64,000 nucleotides of DNA from the NCBI GenBank assembly GCA_910585965.1, contig CAJUHH010000010.1, positions 71,301-135,300 of the forward strand, read 5' to 3'. The stretch is from an uncultured Lachnospiraceae bacterium. Its GTDB lineage: Bacteria > Bacillota > Clostridia > Lachnospirales > Lachnospiraceae. A program made the position numbers and the translations under genes. The notes beneath the pieces were generated by a model. The model searched no databases, was not told the DNA's origin, and saw only the letters and a program-made list of their open reading frames with translations. Below are positions 8,303 through 17,317 of this stretch, piece after piece (within the stretch, counting starts at the first letter, position 1; each line of letters opens with the position of its first letter).

Positions 8303-9835
8303 TTACCGATTGGATTTCCGATACTCCGCAGGCGACATTCCAACATACTCTTTGAAGACCCTTGCAAAATATTTCGCATCCGCGTAACCAACTTTTTCCG
8401 CGATCTCATACTGCTTCAGCTGCGTCCCTATCAGCAGCTCTTTCGCCTTCGACAGGCGGTAATTGCGGATATAGGCGCTGAAGTTTTCCCCAAGTTCTTT
8501 ATGGAACTGAGCGCCTAAATACTCCTGCGTCAGATTCAGCCTGTCCGCAATTTCGCTCAGCGTAATGCCATCCGTATAAAATTCATGAATCATGCTCTGC
8601 GCTTTTTTTACCGCCAGGCTCACCATCCCTGCCTTCTGGCCGGAAAAATCCATATGGCAGAGCAATTCCTCATAAGTCCTTTGTAGCTCATCCTCTGTCT
8701 TCGCACCCATAATGCGGTTCAGCAGCCTTTTCTGGTCAATTTTTTTATAATCTATGCAATCTACTTCTTTTGCAATATTCAACACCGACCATTGGAAACG
8801 CACATAAGATTCTTTGATCTCTTTGGGCAAATAAACCCGTCCATCCTTAAAATAATGATGAAACCGGCGGATGATCTCCCAGACCTTCTCTTTTTCACCG
8901 GCGCAGATGGCTGCTTTTATCTGGTTTTCCAAATCTACCGGGTAGATGCAAATTTCTGTCTGAATATCCGTAACTTTCGGATAAGAAATCAGGACTTCAT
9001 CTCCCAGGACAATATTCCAATCCATATAGGGCAATAATTTCTGATATCCTTCCCTGATCTCCCGGATTCCCTGCACTTCCAGCATCCCGTAACTGATTTC
9101 CCATTTCTGCCCGCCCCTCTTCTGGAATAAAATCTGATTCTGGTACCAGCGTTCTATTTCCTGCCTGGAAGAATAATGATAAAGCAAGACAAGAATTACC
9201 TTGTCATATTCCATATCAACGAAACAATATTCCAGTTCCTTTTGCTGCAGCAGGCGACACATCTCCTGCCGCTTCCGTCCGCGCCCGCTCTCAAAATCAT
9301 CCCCCATATAAATGAGCAGTTCAATCACAGGCATATCCTGTGATATCCCATATTTCTTATCTAAGAATTCTTCCATCTGCCTGTCCACGAACGAAGTTCC
9401 ATATAAAACACCGGATACAATATTTTCCAGATATCCCATGGTATCCGGAGTCCTTTTTTGTTCCTGCTCATACAGATTTTGTATCTTTCGTATGGTCTGG
9501 ACAAATTCCTGGACATCAACAGGCTTAATCACGTAATCGCACACCCCTAATTTAACCGCCTGCTGCGCATAACTGAATTCCGAATAAGCGGTCAAAACAA
9601 TGACTTTCGGGAACATGCCAGTTTCCTGCACCTTCGCAAGCATCTCCATTCCATCCATAACCGGCATTTTGATATCGGTGATTACCAAATCCGGTTTCTG
9701 TTCCTTTATACAGGACAGCCCTTCCTGCCCATTGCCGGCAACGCCCAAAATCTTTATCTCTGGGAACATCTTTTCCATCAGCTTGCAAAGACCTTCCCTG
9801 ATCAATATTTCATCCTCTACCACTACCGCCCTCAT
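8303..9835 (-). CDS. AraC-type response regulator (YesN-like)
   Basis: A 510-residue regulator. An N-terminal receiver domain (1-120) has the acidic pocket EDE at 8-10 and the phosphorylated Asp54 in DLVITDIKMPVMDG. A long linker domain follows, and the last 100 residues form an AraC double helix-turn-helix (LSEIADRLNLTQEYLGAQF and YEIAEKVGYADAKYFARVFK). The start at 9835 is preferred over one 11 codons upstream because the ATG overlaps the kinase stop codon (ATGA) and follows an AGGAG site. It should be phosphorylated by the adjacent kinase and activate the sugar operon immediately downstream. Confidence 0.93.
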   Translation of the reverse strand: MRAVVVEDEILIREGLCKLMEKMFPEIKILGVAGNGQEGLSCIKEQKPDLVITDIKMPVMDGMEMLAKVQETGMFPKVIVLTAYSEFSYAQQAVKLGVCDYVIKPVDVQEFVQTIRKIQNLYEQEQKRTPDTMGYLENIVSGVLYGTSFVDRQMEEFLDKKYGISQDMPVIELLIYMGDDFESGRGRKRQEMCRLLQQKELEYCFVDMEYDKVILVLLYHYSSRQEIERWYQNQILFQKRGGQKWEISYGMLEVQGIREIREGYQKLLPYMDWNIVLGDEVLISYPKVTDIQTEICIYPVDLENQIKAAICAGEKEKVWEIIRRFHHYFKDGRVYLPKEIKESYVRFQWSVLNIAKEVDCIDYKKIDQKRLLNRIMGAKTEDELQRTYEELLCHMDFSGQKAGMVSLAVKKAQSMIHEFYTDGITLSEIADRLNLTQEYLGAQFHKELGENFSAYIRNYRLSKAKELLIGTQLKQYEIAEKVGYADAKYFARVFKEYVGMSPAEYRKSNR

Positions 9836-11619
9836 GACTCCTTTGCACCTCCTATAACCGGAATCCAAATCTGCACCGAAGTTCCCTGCCCCGGCTGGCT
9901 TTCTACCACAACTTTCGCCCTTTCCCCATAATACATCCGAATTCTCGTAATGGCATTTTCCATTCCGATATGATTCCTATCATCCGTCTGCCGGAAAATT
10001 CCTGCATTCATTTCCTGCACGATTTCAGGCGAGATTCCGCAGCCGTTATCTTTGATTTCTATTTTTATAAAATCCTGTTCCCGTTTCATATCCATATGCA
10101 GGCTGTGCGTTCTGTCTACGCCCTCAAATCCATGCAATATCGCATTTTCCACAAACGGCTGTAACAACAGTTTGTGAATGAGCAGCCCCATAATTTCAGG
10201 TTCCACATTAATACTGCAATGAAAGGAATTTTTCAATTTCATCTGCTGTAAAAAAATATATTGCTTCAGCCAGTCCACTTCATCTTTGATCCTAACGATG
10301 CCATTGCTGTCCGAAATCCCATACCGCAGAATCCGGGCAAGGGTTGCTATCATATTGCTGATCTCATATTCATCCTTATCAATCGCCATCCAATTGATGG
10401 TATCCAGCGTATTATACAGAAAGTGGGGGTTGATCTGCGCCTCCAGCGCCGCGATTTCTGCATTTTTCTGCTTTTCCACAGAATTTTTCAGTTTATCCAT
10501 CATAGAATTAAATTCTTCCGCAATCATTTCAATCTCCGTCGGACGTATCTTGTCCGGCTTTACACGAACCGCCAAATCTCCTTTTCCAGCCTTTCTCATG
10601 GTTTCCACCACCCGTTTTATGGAACCGATCATCCGCGTCACCTGACTGACCATAATGAGCAAAACTGCCAAAAGAGACAGCAATATAGTAAACCCCAGCA
10701 TTTTTTGCTGGCGGTGAAGCCCCTTTACAAGCTCGTCCTGGTTCGTTGCACGGATGATTTCCCATCCTGTCTTTTCATCATAAACGGAATAAATGGACAA
10801 TTCCCCATTTCCCAACATGCCTGTTTCCTCAGCAATCCGCCGATAGGCCGTTTTCTTCTCCTCTTCTGCTGCCCGTTCCGAAACGATGGGTTTTCCAACT
10901 TCATCCGAGTTAAAGCAGGATACCAAATATCCGCTTCCATCCACGATAAAGTTCATTCCGCTTTCTGTCGGCACCGAACAAACTTCCTCCAAAAGCTTCA
11001 CATCAATGCTTACCACAACAATCCCGCATTTTTTCGGTACATCCCGATAATCGATAATCCGATGCCCTATGTGGAACAGATAGCAGGAATTGCTGCCGAA
11101 AACTACTTTTTTCCCGGTGGAGAAAAGATGTGTCTTATTGTCACTATTGATTTCCTCATACAGTTCATTCTGGGACAAAGGCATGCTGTCCAGCCATGAC
11201 GTATGCGTCGTGGATGCCGTCAGCTGGTCATAAAAAGCCAATTCCCCGCTTTCGGTAATAATCGCTATGGACTTCACATAGTCTTTTGTATAAAACAGCC
11301 CTCTCAGCGTTTTTCTAAGCTTCTTCCTGTTATTCGCCACATCCTCGCCGGCATTGATCTCGTCAACCAACTCCACAATGTAATCATCCGTATAGACCTG
11401 AAACAAGATATCCTCATACGAATCCAGCCATACATCAAGGCTTACTTTCGTCTGCTCCAGGTTAGCCCTCGTCATGCTTTCCGCATTATGCCGTACTAAT
11501 TTTGACGTATTATAATAATATACAATATTTACAAGAAGAATTGGAATAATCGATGTAACAACAAATGCTGTCACCAGCCGGATTTTAATACTTTTTCTGT
11601 CAAGCTTCCTTATTTTCAT
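9832..11619 (-). CDS. Sensor histidine kinase (YesM-like)
   Basis: A 595-residue membrane kinase. It has a membrane helix at about 13-34, an extracellular Cache-like sensor (35-310), a second helix near 313-335, a HAMP region, the phosphoacceptor histidine in NPHFLYNTLDTINWM, and an ATPase domain with the N-box VENAILHG and G-box DNGCGI. This is the LytS/YesM-type kinase class that pairs with AraC-type response regulators. The ribosome site GGGGAGG precedes the ATG. It likely senses an extracellular glycan or the loaded binding protein. Confidence 0.93.
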   Translation of the reverse strand: MKIRKLDRKSIKIRLVTAFVVTSIIPILLVNIVYYYNTSKLVRHNAESMTRANLEQTKVSLDVWLDSYEDILFQVYTDDYIVELVDEINAGEDVANNRKKLRKTLRGLFYTKDYVKSIAIITESGELAFYDQLTASTTHTSWLDSMPLSQNELYEEINSDNKTHLFSTGKKVVFGSNSCYLFHIGHRIIDYRDVPKKCGIVVVSIDVKLLEEVCSVPTESGMNFIVDGSGYLVSCFNSDEVGKPIVSERAAEEEKKTAYRRIAEETGMLGNGELSIYSVYDEKTGWEIIRATNQDELVKGLHRQQKMLGFTILLSLLAVLLIMVSQVTRMIGSIKRVVETMRKAGKGDLAVRVKPDKIRPTEIEMIAEEFNSMMDKLKNSVEKQKNAEIAALEAQINPHFLYNTLDTINWMAIDKDEYEISNMIATLARILRYGISDSNGIVRIKDEVDWLKQYIFLQQMKLKNSFHCSINVEPEIMGLLIHKLLLQPFVENAILHGFEGVDRTHSLHMDMKREQDFIKIEIKDNGCGISPEIVQEMNAGIFRQTDDRNHIGMENAITRIRMYYGERAKVVVESQPGQGTSVQIWIPVIGGAKES

Positions 11620-11702
11620 GGCATATCCTCCCCTGTTCTATTATAACGGCTGGATTCCATGAAGAAATAGGACATTTATGAAAAAGGATAAAATATATCG
11701 TT

Positions 11703-13079
11703 TTATTCCTCCAGCTCCACCCCCGCTGCCTCCCGTGCCTGCATACCGGTTTCCCCATACAGCACCTTGGCCAGCACATGGGCCAGCGGATCGCAGGCAT
11801 TCATAATTTCCTCGACCGTATTGGTCTGCGCGCCCAGTTCGATCAGCATGCACTTTTCCCGCAAATGCATGTTATAGCGGTATGCCTTCAGATAAATTCT
11901 CCTGGCAAGCCCCGGATAATATTCGTTGCAAGCGACCTGGGCCTGGAACGAAAAGGCCAGGTTGTCGTCCACATAAGGATTCTCCAGATAAGTAATATCC
12001 CCGTTTTTCCTTGTTCTGCTCAAACCGTTAAAAAACATAAACTGAGCCGTGGGCCGCCCTTGTAAATTCACGACCAATTTCCTCCCCTCTGCCACCGCAT
12101 CCCGGTGCAGATCGATCACTACCTCAATGGAGGGATTTTCGGCAAGTATCTGTTCGATCGCCGGAAGCGAATTAGAATAAGCATAATCCCTCGCTTCCAC
12201 GTCATACTCCCCCTTATGGTGCAGCACGTTGAAGCCATATTTTTCCGTCAGTATCTGCGCCAGCCTGTCGCCGGCCCCTACGATCGTCGTAGACGCATCC
12301 CCGGCCACGGAATCCACGAACCCTTCCTGGGAATGGGTATGGTAGATTAATATTTGCGGTTCGTCCCCGCTTCCTTTCAAAGCCATATCCTTTCCCAGCA
12401 GATTTTCCAGGTTCAGCTGTTTGTCCGTGATCGAGGTAGTGCTGTCAATGGCATAAAAAGCAGAGACGATGTCCTCATACTCCTTCAACCCGTCCCAATC
12501 ATATGTATAACTTTTGTTCAAAGCCTTCTGGAACTCCTTCGCCTCCTCCGGTTCCTCCTCAGGCGCTTCCTCCTCCTGCATGCTTTCATTATAAGAATTA
12601 TTTTCCTCCCGCATGGCCCTTTCCAGGTCCCCGTCTATGTGAAGCGCATCCTCATCGTATTCCAGCGAGCCGTCTTCCACCCCTTTCCTGTCCTCATCCG
12701 TTCCTTCTTCACGGATCAACAGATCATAAGTATCCTCGTCCTCTATGCTGACCTGGAATCCCTCCTGTTCTTCGCTGTACTTATACAGCGGCACGCTCCT
12801 TAACAGCAATCCTTCCAGCAGTTCCAATGGATTCCCGTGTATGCCCGTCTCTTCTTCCATAAAAGCAAAAACAGGCAGATATGTCCGGTTCATCTGCCCC
12901 TGCATCCAAACGGCCGCCTTCCCCCAAAAACCGCTCTCTTCCCTATCTTCCTTAGAAGAAAACGCGGAAAAAAGCATGCAAAGGACTGCAGCCCCTATCA
13001 GGGTTCCTATGCAGCCATTTACTATTTTTTGCTTTATTTTTTTTCTCTTCTCTTTATTCCCGAAATACAACCATGCCAC
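11703..13079 (-). CDS. spoIIP: Stage II sporulation protein P
   Basis: A 458-residue peptidoglycan amidase/endopeptidase that acts with SpoIID and SpoIIM in the mother cell to degrade septal peptidoglycan for engulfment. One membrane helix lies near residues 24-43, followed by an acidic Glu/Asp-rich linker (about 100-190) and the C-terminal SpoIIP domain. Putative zinc ligands are the histidines in LIYHTHSQE and IDLHRD and the glutamate in MLIELG. The ribosome site AAAGAGG precedes the ATG. It follows gpr by 51 bp, the usual gene order in spore formers, which indicates that this organism sporulates. Confidence 0.93.
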   Translation of the reverse strand: MAWLYFGNKEKRKKIKQKIVNGCIGTLIGAAVLCMLFSAFSSKEDREESGFWGKAAVWMQGQMNRTYLPVFAFMEEETGIHGNPLELLEGLLLRSVPLYKYSEEQEGFQVSIEDEDTYDLLIREEGTDEDRKGVEDGSLEYDEDALHIDGDLERAMREENNSYNESMQEEEAPEEEPEEAKEFQKALNKSYTYDWDGLKEYEDIVSAFYAIDSTTSITDKQLNLENLLGKDMALKGSGDEPQILIYHTHSQEGFVDSVAGDASTTIVGAGDRLAQILTEKYGFNVLHHKGEYDVEARDYAYSNSLPAIEQILAENPSIEVVIDLHRDAVAEGRKLVVNLQGRPTAQFMFFNGLSRTRKNGDITYLENPYVDDNLAFSFQAQVACNEYYPGLARRIYLKAYRYNMHLREKCMLIELGAQTNTVEEIMNACDPLAHVLAKVLYGETGMQAREAAGVELEE

Positions 13080-13130
13080 CTCTTTGCCTGTACATAAACT
13101 GTACCAGGTAATTATATGCCGGAAAAAAGA

Positions 13131-13997
13131 TTATAATTCCAACGCCTCATTGATCGCGTCGCATATAATATGACTGATCTGCTTCACTTGGTAATCCACG
13201 TCCTTGCTCGTCACATACATATTGTTCAGCTCTGCCAGGTTGGAAGGCGCCTTATCCGCCAGGGCATCATTGACAATCGTAGCCGCATCCACCACGGTAG
13301 GGACGCCGATCGCGATCACGGGCGCTCCCAAGCTCTCCTCCGTCAAGGCATTTCTATGGTTCCCCACCCCGGAGCCGGGATGGATCCCCGTATTGGTAAT
13401 CTGTATCGTACGGTTCAGGCGCTTCGTGGATCTGGCCGCCAGCGCATCAATGACGATAACAATGTCCGGCTTTGTCTGCTCCACCACGCCCTTTATGATC
13501 TCCGCGCTCTCCATCCCGGTCTTTGCCATGACCCCAGGCACAATACTGCTCACCATATGCATGCGGGACTTGCTGTACGCCGCCTTCCCGTACTCCTTCA
13601 CCACATGGCGCGTAATAAACAGATTATCCGCCACATTGGGTCCCAAAGCGTCAGCCGTCACATCGCGGTTGCCAAGGCCCACGATCAATATGGACTGTTC
13701 TTTTTCCGCATCCGGTATAATATCCTTTAACTGCTTTGCCAGCTCCGCAGATATTTCCTGATGGTAATTTTCTTCCGGCTCCACCATGCCCGGCGCTTCC
13801 AGCGTTACATACACACCCATGGGTTTTCCCATGGCTTTTGCGCCGTTCTTTGACTCGATTACCACTTTGGTCACTTTGATTTCACTTTTTTCGTCATAGG
13901 TCTCTTCCACCCTGACTCCCCGGATGCCGTCCTCCGATTCTTTGATGCTCTCACGGGCCTCCAGGGCCAGATCCGTCCTTACCTGAAAACAACTCAT
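13131..13997 (-). CDS. gpr: Germination protease GPR
   Basis: A 288-residue aspartic-type endopeptidase that degrades small acid-soluble spore proteins at germination. The conserved RTDLA motif sits at residues 7-11, and GLGNRDVTADALGP, VIDALAARS and HPGSGVGNHR are family hallmarks. The N-terminal propeptide is short compared with the Bacillus enzyme (six residues before RTDLA). It is the first gene of the gpr-spoIIP pair and diverges from rpsT. A forespore sigma factor promoter is expected, but I could not assign one. Confidence 0.95.
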   Translation of the reverse strand: MSCFQVRTDLALEARESIKESEDGIRGVRVEETYDEKSEIKVTKVVIESKNGAKAMGKPMGVYVTLEAPGMVEPEENYHQEISAELAKQLKDIIPDAEKEQSILIVGLGNRDVTADALGPNVADNLFITRHVVKEYGKAAYSKSRMHMVSSIVPGVMAKTGMESAEIIKGVVEQTKPDIVIVIDALAARSTKRLNRTIQITNTGIHPGSGVGNHRNALTEESLGAPVIAIGVPTVVDAATIVNDALADKAPSNLAELNNMYVTSKDVDYQVKQISHIICDAINEALEL

Positions 13998-14104
13998 CTG
14001 TCCATTCCCAAACCTTTTCTTTGTTTAATTTATGCAGGCCAAAATTTGATTGCCCCAAAAACTTTCGATAGCCATATTTTTTGCAAAAATAAACAAAATA
14101 TGTA

Positions 14105-14133
14105 TTGACATACCGAAAGTCTTACTCTACAAT
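14105..14133 (+). promoter_or_regulatory. Promoter of rpsT
   Basis: TTGACA (14105-14110) and TACAAT (14128-14133) are separated by exactly 17 bp, a near-consensus vegetative promoter. Transcription would start near 14140, leaving a leader of about 90 nt before the S20 start codon, long enough for feedback control, although no known leader motif was recognised. Confidence 0.85.
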
Positions 14134-14227
14134 ATTATACGTATGTTTGCATTAAAACGTCCGTGTCCGCATTTAATGAAACATTCCCGTAAAACTGATA
14201 GATTAATCACAATAGGAGGTGTGGGTC

Positions 14228-14491
14228 TTGGCTAACATCAAATCTGCGAAAAAAAGAATTTTGGTAAACAGAACCAAAGCTGCAAGAAATAAGTCGATCA
14301 AAACTGGCGTGAAAACAGCTGTCAAAAAGGTAAGGGCTGCCATCGAGGCAAACGATAAGGCTGCGGCAAGCGCCGCTTTAGTGGCCGCTACTTCAACCAT
14401 TGACAAAGCGGTGACAAAAGGCGTATTCCATAAGAATACCGCTTCCAGAAAAATATCCCGTCTTGCTCAGGCTGTAAACAAGATGGCTTAA
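14228..14491 (+). CDS. rpsT: 30S ribosomal protein S20
   Basis: An 87-residue basic protein that binds 16S rRNA in the small subunit. It begins MANIKSAKKRI, the standard S20 N-terminus, if translation starts at TTG 14228. This TTG lies 8 bases after AGGAGG; an in-frame GTG at 14219 is part of the ribosome site itself and is rejected. It is a single-gene unit with its own promoter and terminator. A TTG start in rpsT is also known from other bacteria and may lower or tune translation. Confidence 0.96.
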   Translation: MANIKSAKKRILVNRTKAARNKSIKTGVKTAVKKVRAAIEANDKAAASAALVAATSTIDKAVTKGVFHKNTASRKISRLAQAVNKMA

Positions 14492-14534
14492 TTCTGGGCC
14501 AGGTTATTGGATTCTAAAATATAAGAAAAGTAAA

Positions 14535-14568
14535 ACCCTCCATATTACCGTCGTGTGGAGGGCTTTTT
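14535..14568 (+). terminator. Terminator of rpsT
   Basis: The stem CCCTCCAT pairs with GTGGAGGG across a short loop and is followed by CTTTTTG. It lies 43 bp after the rpsT stop codon. Confidence 0.85.
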
Positions 14569-14715
14569 GTTGCTTTATAAGGTTGATGCATCGTTTGCTA
14601 ACAATAATAATGGATTTCTCCAAAATAATCATACCACTTATTTATTACTTCCGTACTACGGGCTTCTACCATACGCATCATATTTCTTAAAGTTTTCTCT
14701 GGAATCTTTGACTTA

Positions 14716-15024
14716 TTATGGCACAAATAACATCTGCCGCTTTTTGTAATCCATATTTTCGTCGCATTTTCCCCTGGACTTCCACTTCGAAAATTCCATA
14801 ATCAAATGCGCGCTGGACTCAATAATTTCCTGAAATCGTTCTATATCTGCATTCGAATAAGCATATATATCCTCCCATTTATATTCTGGCAGCCAACAAA
14901 CAGCATGGCGAAAACATACTTTCTCATCAGGTGTTTCTATATATACTTTTACTCTTCCATCCTGTTTCATTTCAGAATGTGTAATCTCTGTATTATCATT
15001 TAACGTCATATATGGATACATCAT
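14716..15024 (-). CDS. Hypothetical small protein
   Basis: A 102-residue protein of unknown function, with GGAG 8 bases before the ATG. It is mixed in charge and rich in aromatic residues, has no membrane helix or signal peptide, and carries a central segment WLPEYKWEDIYAYS. The C-terminal half is rich in Lys, Met and Phe. I recognise no domain. It has no close neighbour on the same strand, so it is probably transcribed alone. Confidence 0.65.
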   Translation of the reverse strand: MMYPYMTLNDNTEITHSEMKQDGRVKVYIETPDEKVCFRHAVCWLPEYKWEDIYAYSNADIERFQEIIESSAHLIMEFSKWKSRGKCDENMDYKKRQMLFVP

Positions 15025-15366
15025 AATATTATCTCCAACCCCATTTATTCCTTTTACTATTAAGTATATATATCGGTTGATACATCGTCAATAGCCAGTC
15101 AGACATAAAAACTATTCGATCATATGTTTTTGCAGTCTTAAACGTTTAATTCTTTTTCCGATAGAAGAATAATCCAGCATATATCCACTCATCTATTCTA
15201 AAATAAGTGATTGTGAAACTAGCAACCTTGCTGAATATTCTCACAACGTTGAGTTCCGCAAACAGCTCTATAGGATCCCCCTCCGGTATTTTCGGTTGGG
15301 GATTTTTTTCTTTATCCACATAGAGTTTTAATTCCATCGATGCTCTGCCACTCTGCGCTGCCGTCT
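15025..15366. other. Gap with doubtful small ORF and a hairpin
   Basis: This 342-bp stretch holds one minus-strand frame at 15146-15337 (63 residues, starting MELKLYVDKEKNPQPKIPEG). Its N-terminal half looks protein-like, but it lacks a clear ribosome site, and the second half looks random, so it may be a gene remnant. Inside it, ATCCCC and GGGGAT (15275-15302) form a stem followed by seven T on the plus strand, which would be a plus-strand terminator if it is used at all. Nothing else was recognised. Confidence 0.4.
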
Positions 15367-16233
15367 CTACCTGCTATGCCCGCCTCCTCCATGATGTCCG
15401 CCATGGCTTCCTCCTCCGCCGCCACCGCTTCCCCCGCTGCCGCCGCTGCTTCTCTCGATATGCCTTTTGGTGACGATCTTATTGATAAAAACATCTTCCC
15501 TTCTATACATTTGAGGGCTTCCATTCACATAAGCAGTAGGAACCACCGTCTTTTTCCCCTTTTTATAGCTCCAATGGACAATAACAAAAATAACCATGGA
15601 CAAAGCCGCAGCCGCCAGCGGCAGCCAGTAAGGCAGCTCGAAGGAGAATACCCCTCCGCCCGACATATCATGGTAAAAACAGTCAATATATGTCTTATAC
15701 GCCCGGTAAGGATCTTTTTCCACATAACGGTATACATTGTCCAACAGATGGTCGATACGGGCCGCCGTATATTTCTCATCTGCCCTTCCGACTGCAGTCA
15801 GCCATGTATATACCCTTCCATCGCTTTCCCTATACCAGTTGTCCACCAAAAGAACGCCGTCCCCGATGGGCCTGTCGTATCCAAACGCGTTGGAATCATA
15901 AAAATCCTCCGCATAAACACGGACAAATTCCTCATATGGCACACGGGGTTCTTTTTCCCTGGCATATTCCTTTAAAGATTCGTTCAGTGTAACGAGGACG
16001 ATATCGCAGCCCGTCTGCTTTTCCCTTTTTGCAATCAGATTGGCCAGTTTTTCTTCCTCTGCTTCCGAAAGCACATCCCCATAGTCAAAAACCCTCTGCC
16101 CTGTCAGGCATTCTTCATTTGCCCGATCCGGGAACGATTTCGTTCCATGCAGCAGATTCAGCCCCGCATAAATAACGGCCAAAGTTCCCGTTACGATAAA
16201 TATCCATCGAAAATAACGAATGTATTGTCTCAT
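15367..16233 (-). CDS. TPM-domain membrane protein with Gly/His-rich tail
   Basis: A 288-residue protein with an N-terminal membrane helix (about 8-27), an extracytoplasmic TPM domain (residues 45-175: VFDYGDVLSEAEEEKLANLI is the typical entry), a second helix near 210-228, and a tail made almost only of Gly, Ser and His. TPM domains occur in proteins linked to photosystem repair in plants and to membrane quality control in bacteria; the bacterial role is not clear. The start at 16233 follows GGAGGAG; a GTG-region extension of 10 codons has no ribosome site. It lies 85 bp after the zinc-ribbon gene, a pairing I recall from other Clostridia. Confidence 0.82.
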   Translation of the reverse strand: MRQYIRYFRWIFIVTGTLAVIYAGLNLLHGTKSFPDRANEECLTGQRVFDYGDVLSEAEEEKLANLIAKREKQTGCDIVLVTLNESLKEYAREKEPRVPYEEFVRVYAEDFYDSNAFGYDRPIGDGVLLVDNWYRESDGRVYTWLTAVGRADEKYTAARIDHLLDNVYRYVEKDPYRAYKTYIDCFYHDMSGGGVFSFELPYWLPLAAAALSMVIFVIVHWSYKKGKKTVVPTAYVNGSPQMYRREDVFINKIVTKRHIERSSGGSGGSGGGGGGSHGGHHGGGGHSR

Positions 16234-16318
16234 TCCACTCCTCCACACCCCTCTGCCCTGCAATGCTGCAAAATAGATGCCCCGTTGCTTGCAGCGAAGT
16301 TGTTGACACTTCCCATCC

Positions 16319-17302
16319 CTATAAGATCTCCATGATTCCGATCAGGAAAGACAAAGCTGCCCATACAGCAGCGAATACCGTGCCGCCGTATGCCAGCACT
16401 TTTTTCTTCGATACCGGAGTAGAACCGATGATCTTGCCGGTCTGCCCGTTCACATAAAAAGGATAATCCTTTCCCTGGTACTTATAAAGATAGCGCCATA
16501 CCGGAAGAAGGGCATAATTGGCTTCCTTCCTGTTTAAACGGATATCCTTATGCTCGGGCATCAGGGAAGTATAGCCGTTCAGCGTTTCTTTCAACAAGAT
16601 ATCCGCGTCGTTTTCCGCTTTCCTCTTCGCCCTTTCCTCCAGGCTGTCCGCCCCTTCATTATAAATCTCGCCATAAAAGCCGGACATATATTCTGCCTGG
16701 AATCCCTTCAGCGCATGATAGTCAAAAGGCTCCATCAAATCCATGACATCGTCCGGCATCTCTATGGAAGCATCCACAGGCACCTTCCTAAAATCGATCC
16801 CCATGTCCCTCCCCACGCGGTAATAAGAAGTCTCCGTATACTCCGTATCCCCTCCGGTCCATACCCTGACTTTCGTTCCTTTTCCTATATAATTGATATC
16901 GGCTTTATAATCATACAGCCAGAAAGGAACATACATCCCTTTCATTTCTTCCAGAGTCGATTCCGCCAAAAAAGTTCCCGGCGTAAAAACGCGGCTTTTG
17001 AACTCCTCTTTCAGAAGTTCCACCGCGCGTTTCATTCCGATCTGAAAGGGCAGCACCAAATGTGGTTCATATTCTCCTTCCACCCTTTCATCCAATATAA
17101 TATAACTCCCGCAATACTCGCATTTGCAGGTAGAATTGTATTCCTTTATTTCCAAAGGCGCACCGCAGTTGACGCATTCTGCCTTTTTGCCAGCGCCCTC
17201 GATTTCCCCGCTGTCAATCCCGTCACAATGGGGACAATACATCTTCCCCCGCTCCGGGCTGTATACCGCATTTCCCCCGCAATTTTTACATCGGAACAGC
17301 AT
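16319..17302 (-). CDS. Zinc-ribbon membrane-anchored protein
   Basis: A 327-residue protein with two zinc ribbons at the N-terminus (CKNCG with CPHCD, then CVNCG with CEYCG, residues 5-70), a central domain with YVPFWLYDYKADI, and one membrane helix at the very C-terminus. Similar proteins are annotated as TFIIB-type zinc-ribbon or replication-restart-related proteins, but no helicase motifs are present, so that name should not be taken as function. It precedes the TPM-domain gene and may act with it at the membrane. Confidence 0.8.
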   Translation of the reverse strand: MLFRCKNCGGNAVYSPERGKMYCPHCDGIDSGEIEGAGKKAECVNCGAPLEIKEYNSTCKCEYCGSYIILDERVEGEYEPHLVLPFQIGMKRAVELLKEEFKSRVFTPGTFLAESTLEEMKGMYVPFWLYDYKADINYIGKGTKVRVWTGGDTEYTETSYYRVGRDMGIDFRKVPVDASIEMPDDVMDLMEPFDYHALKGFQAEYMSGFYGEIYNEGADSLEERAKRKAENDADILLKETLNGYTSLMPEHKDIRLNRKEANYALLPVWRYLYKYQGKDYPFYVNGQTGKIIGSTPVSKKKVLAYGGTVFAAVWAALSFLIGIMEIL

Positions 17303-17317
17303 ATCCTCCCCCCTATC

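Noticed and set aside
15146..15337. 63-codon frame with a protein-like N-terminus
   Set aside because: No convincing ribosome site, random-looking second half and an internal terminator-like stem. Kept only as a note in the gap entry.
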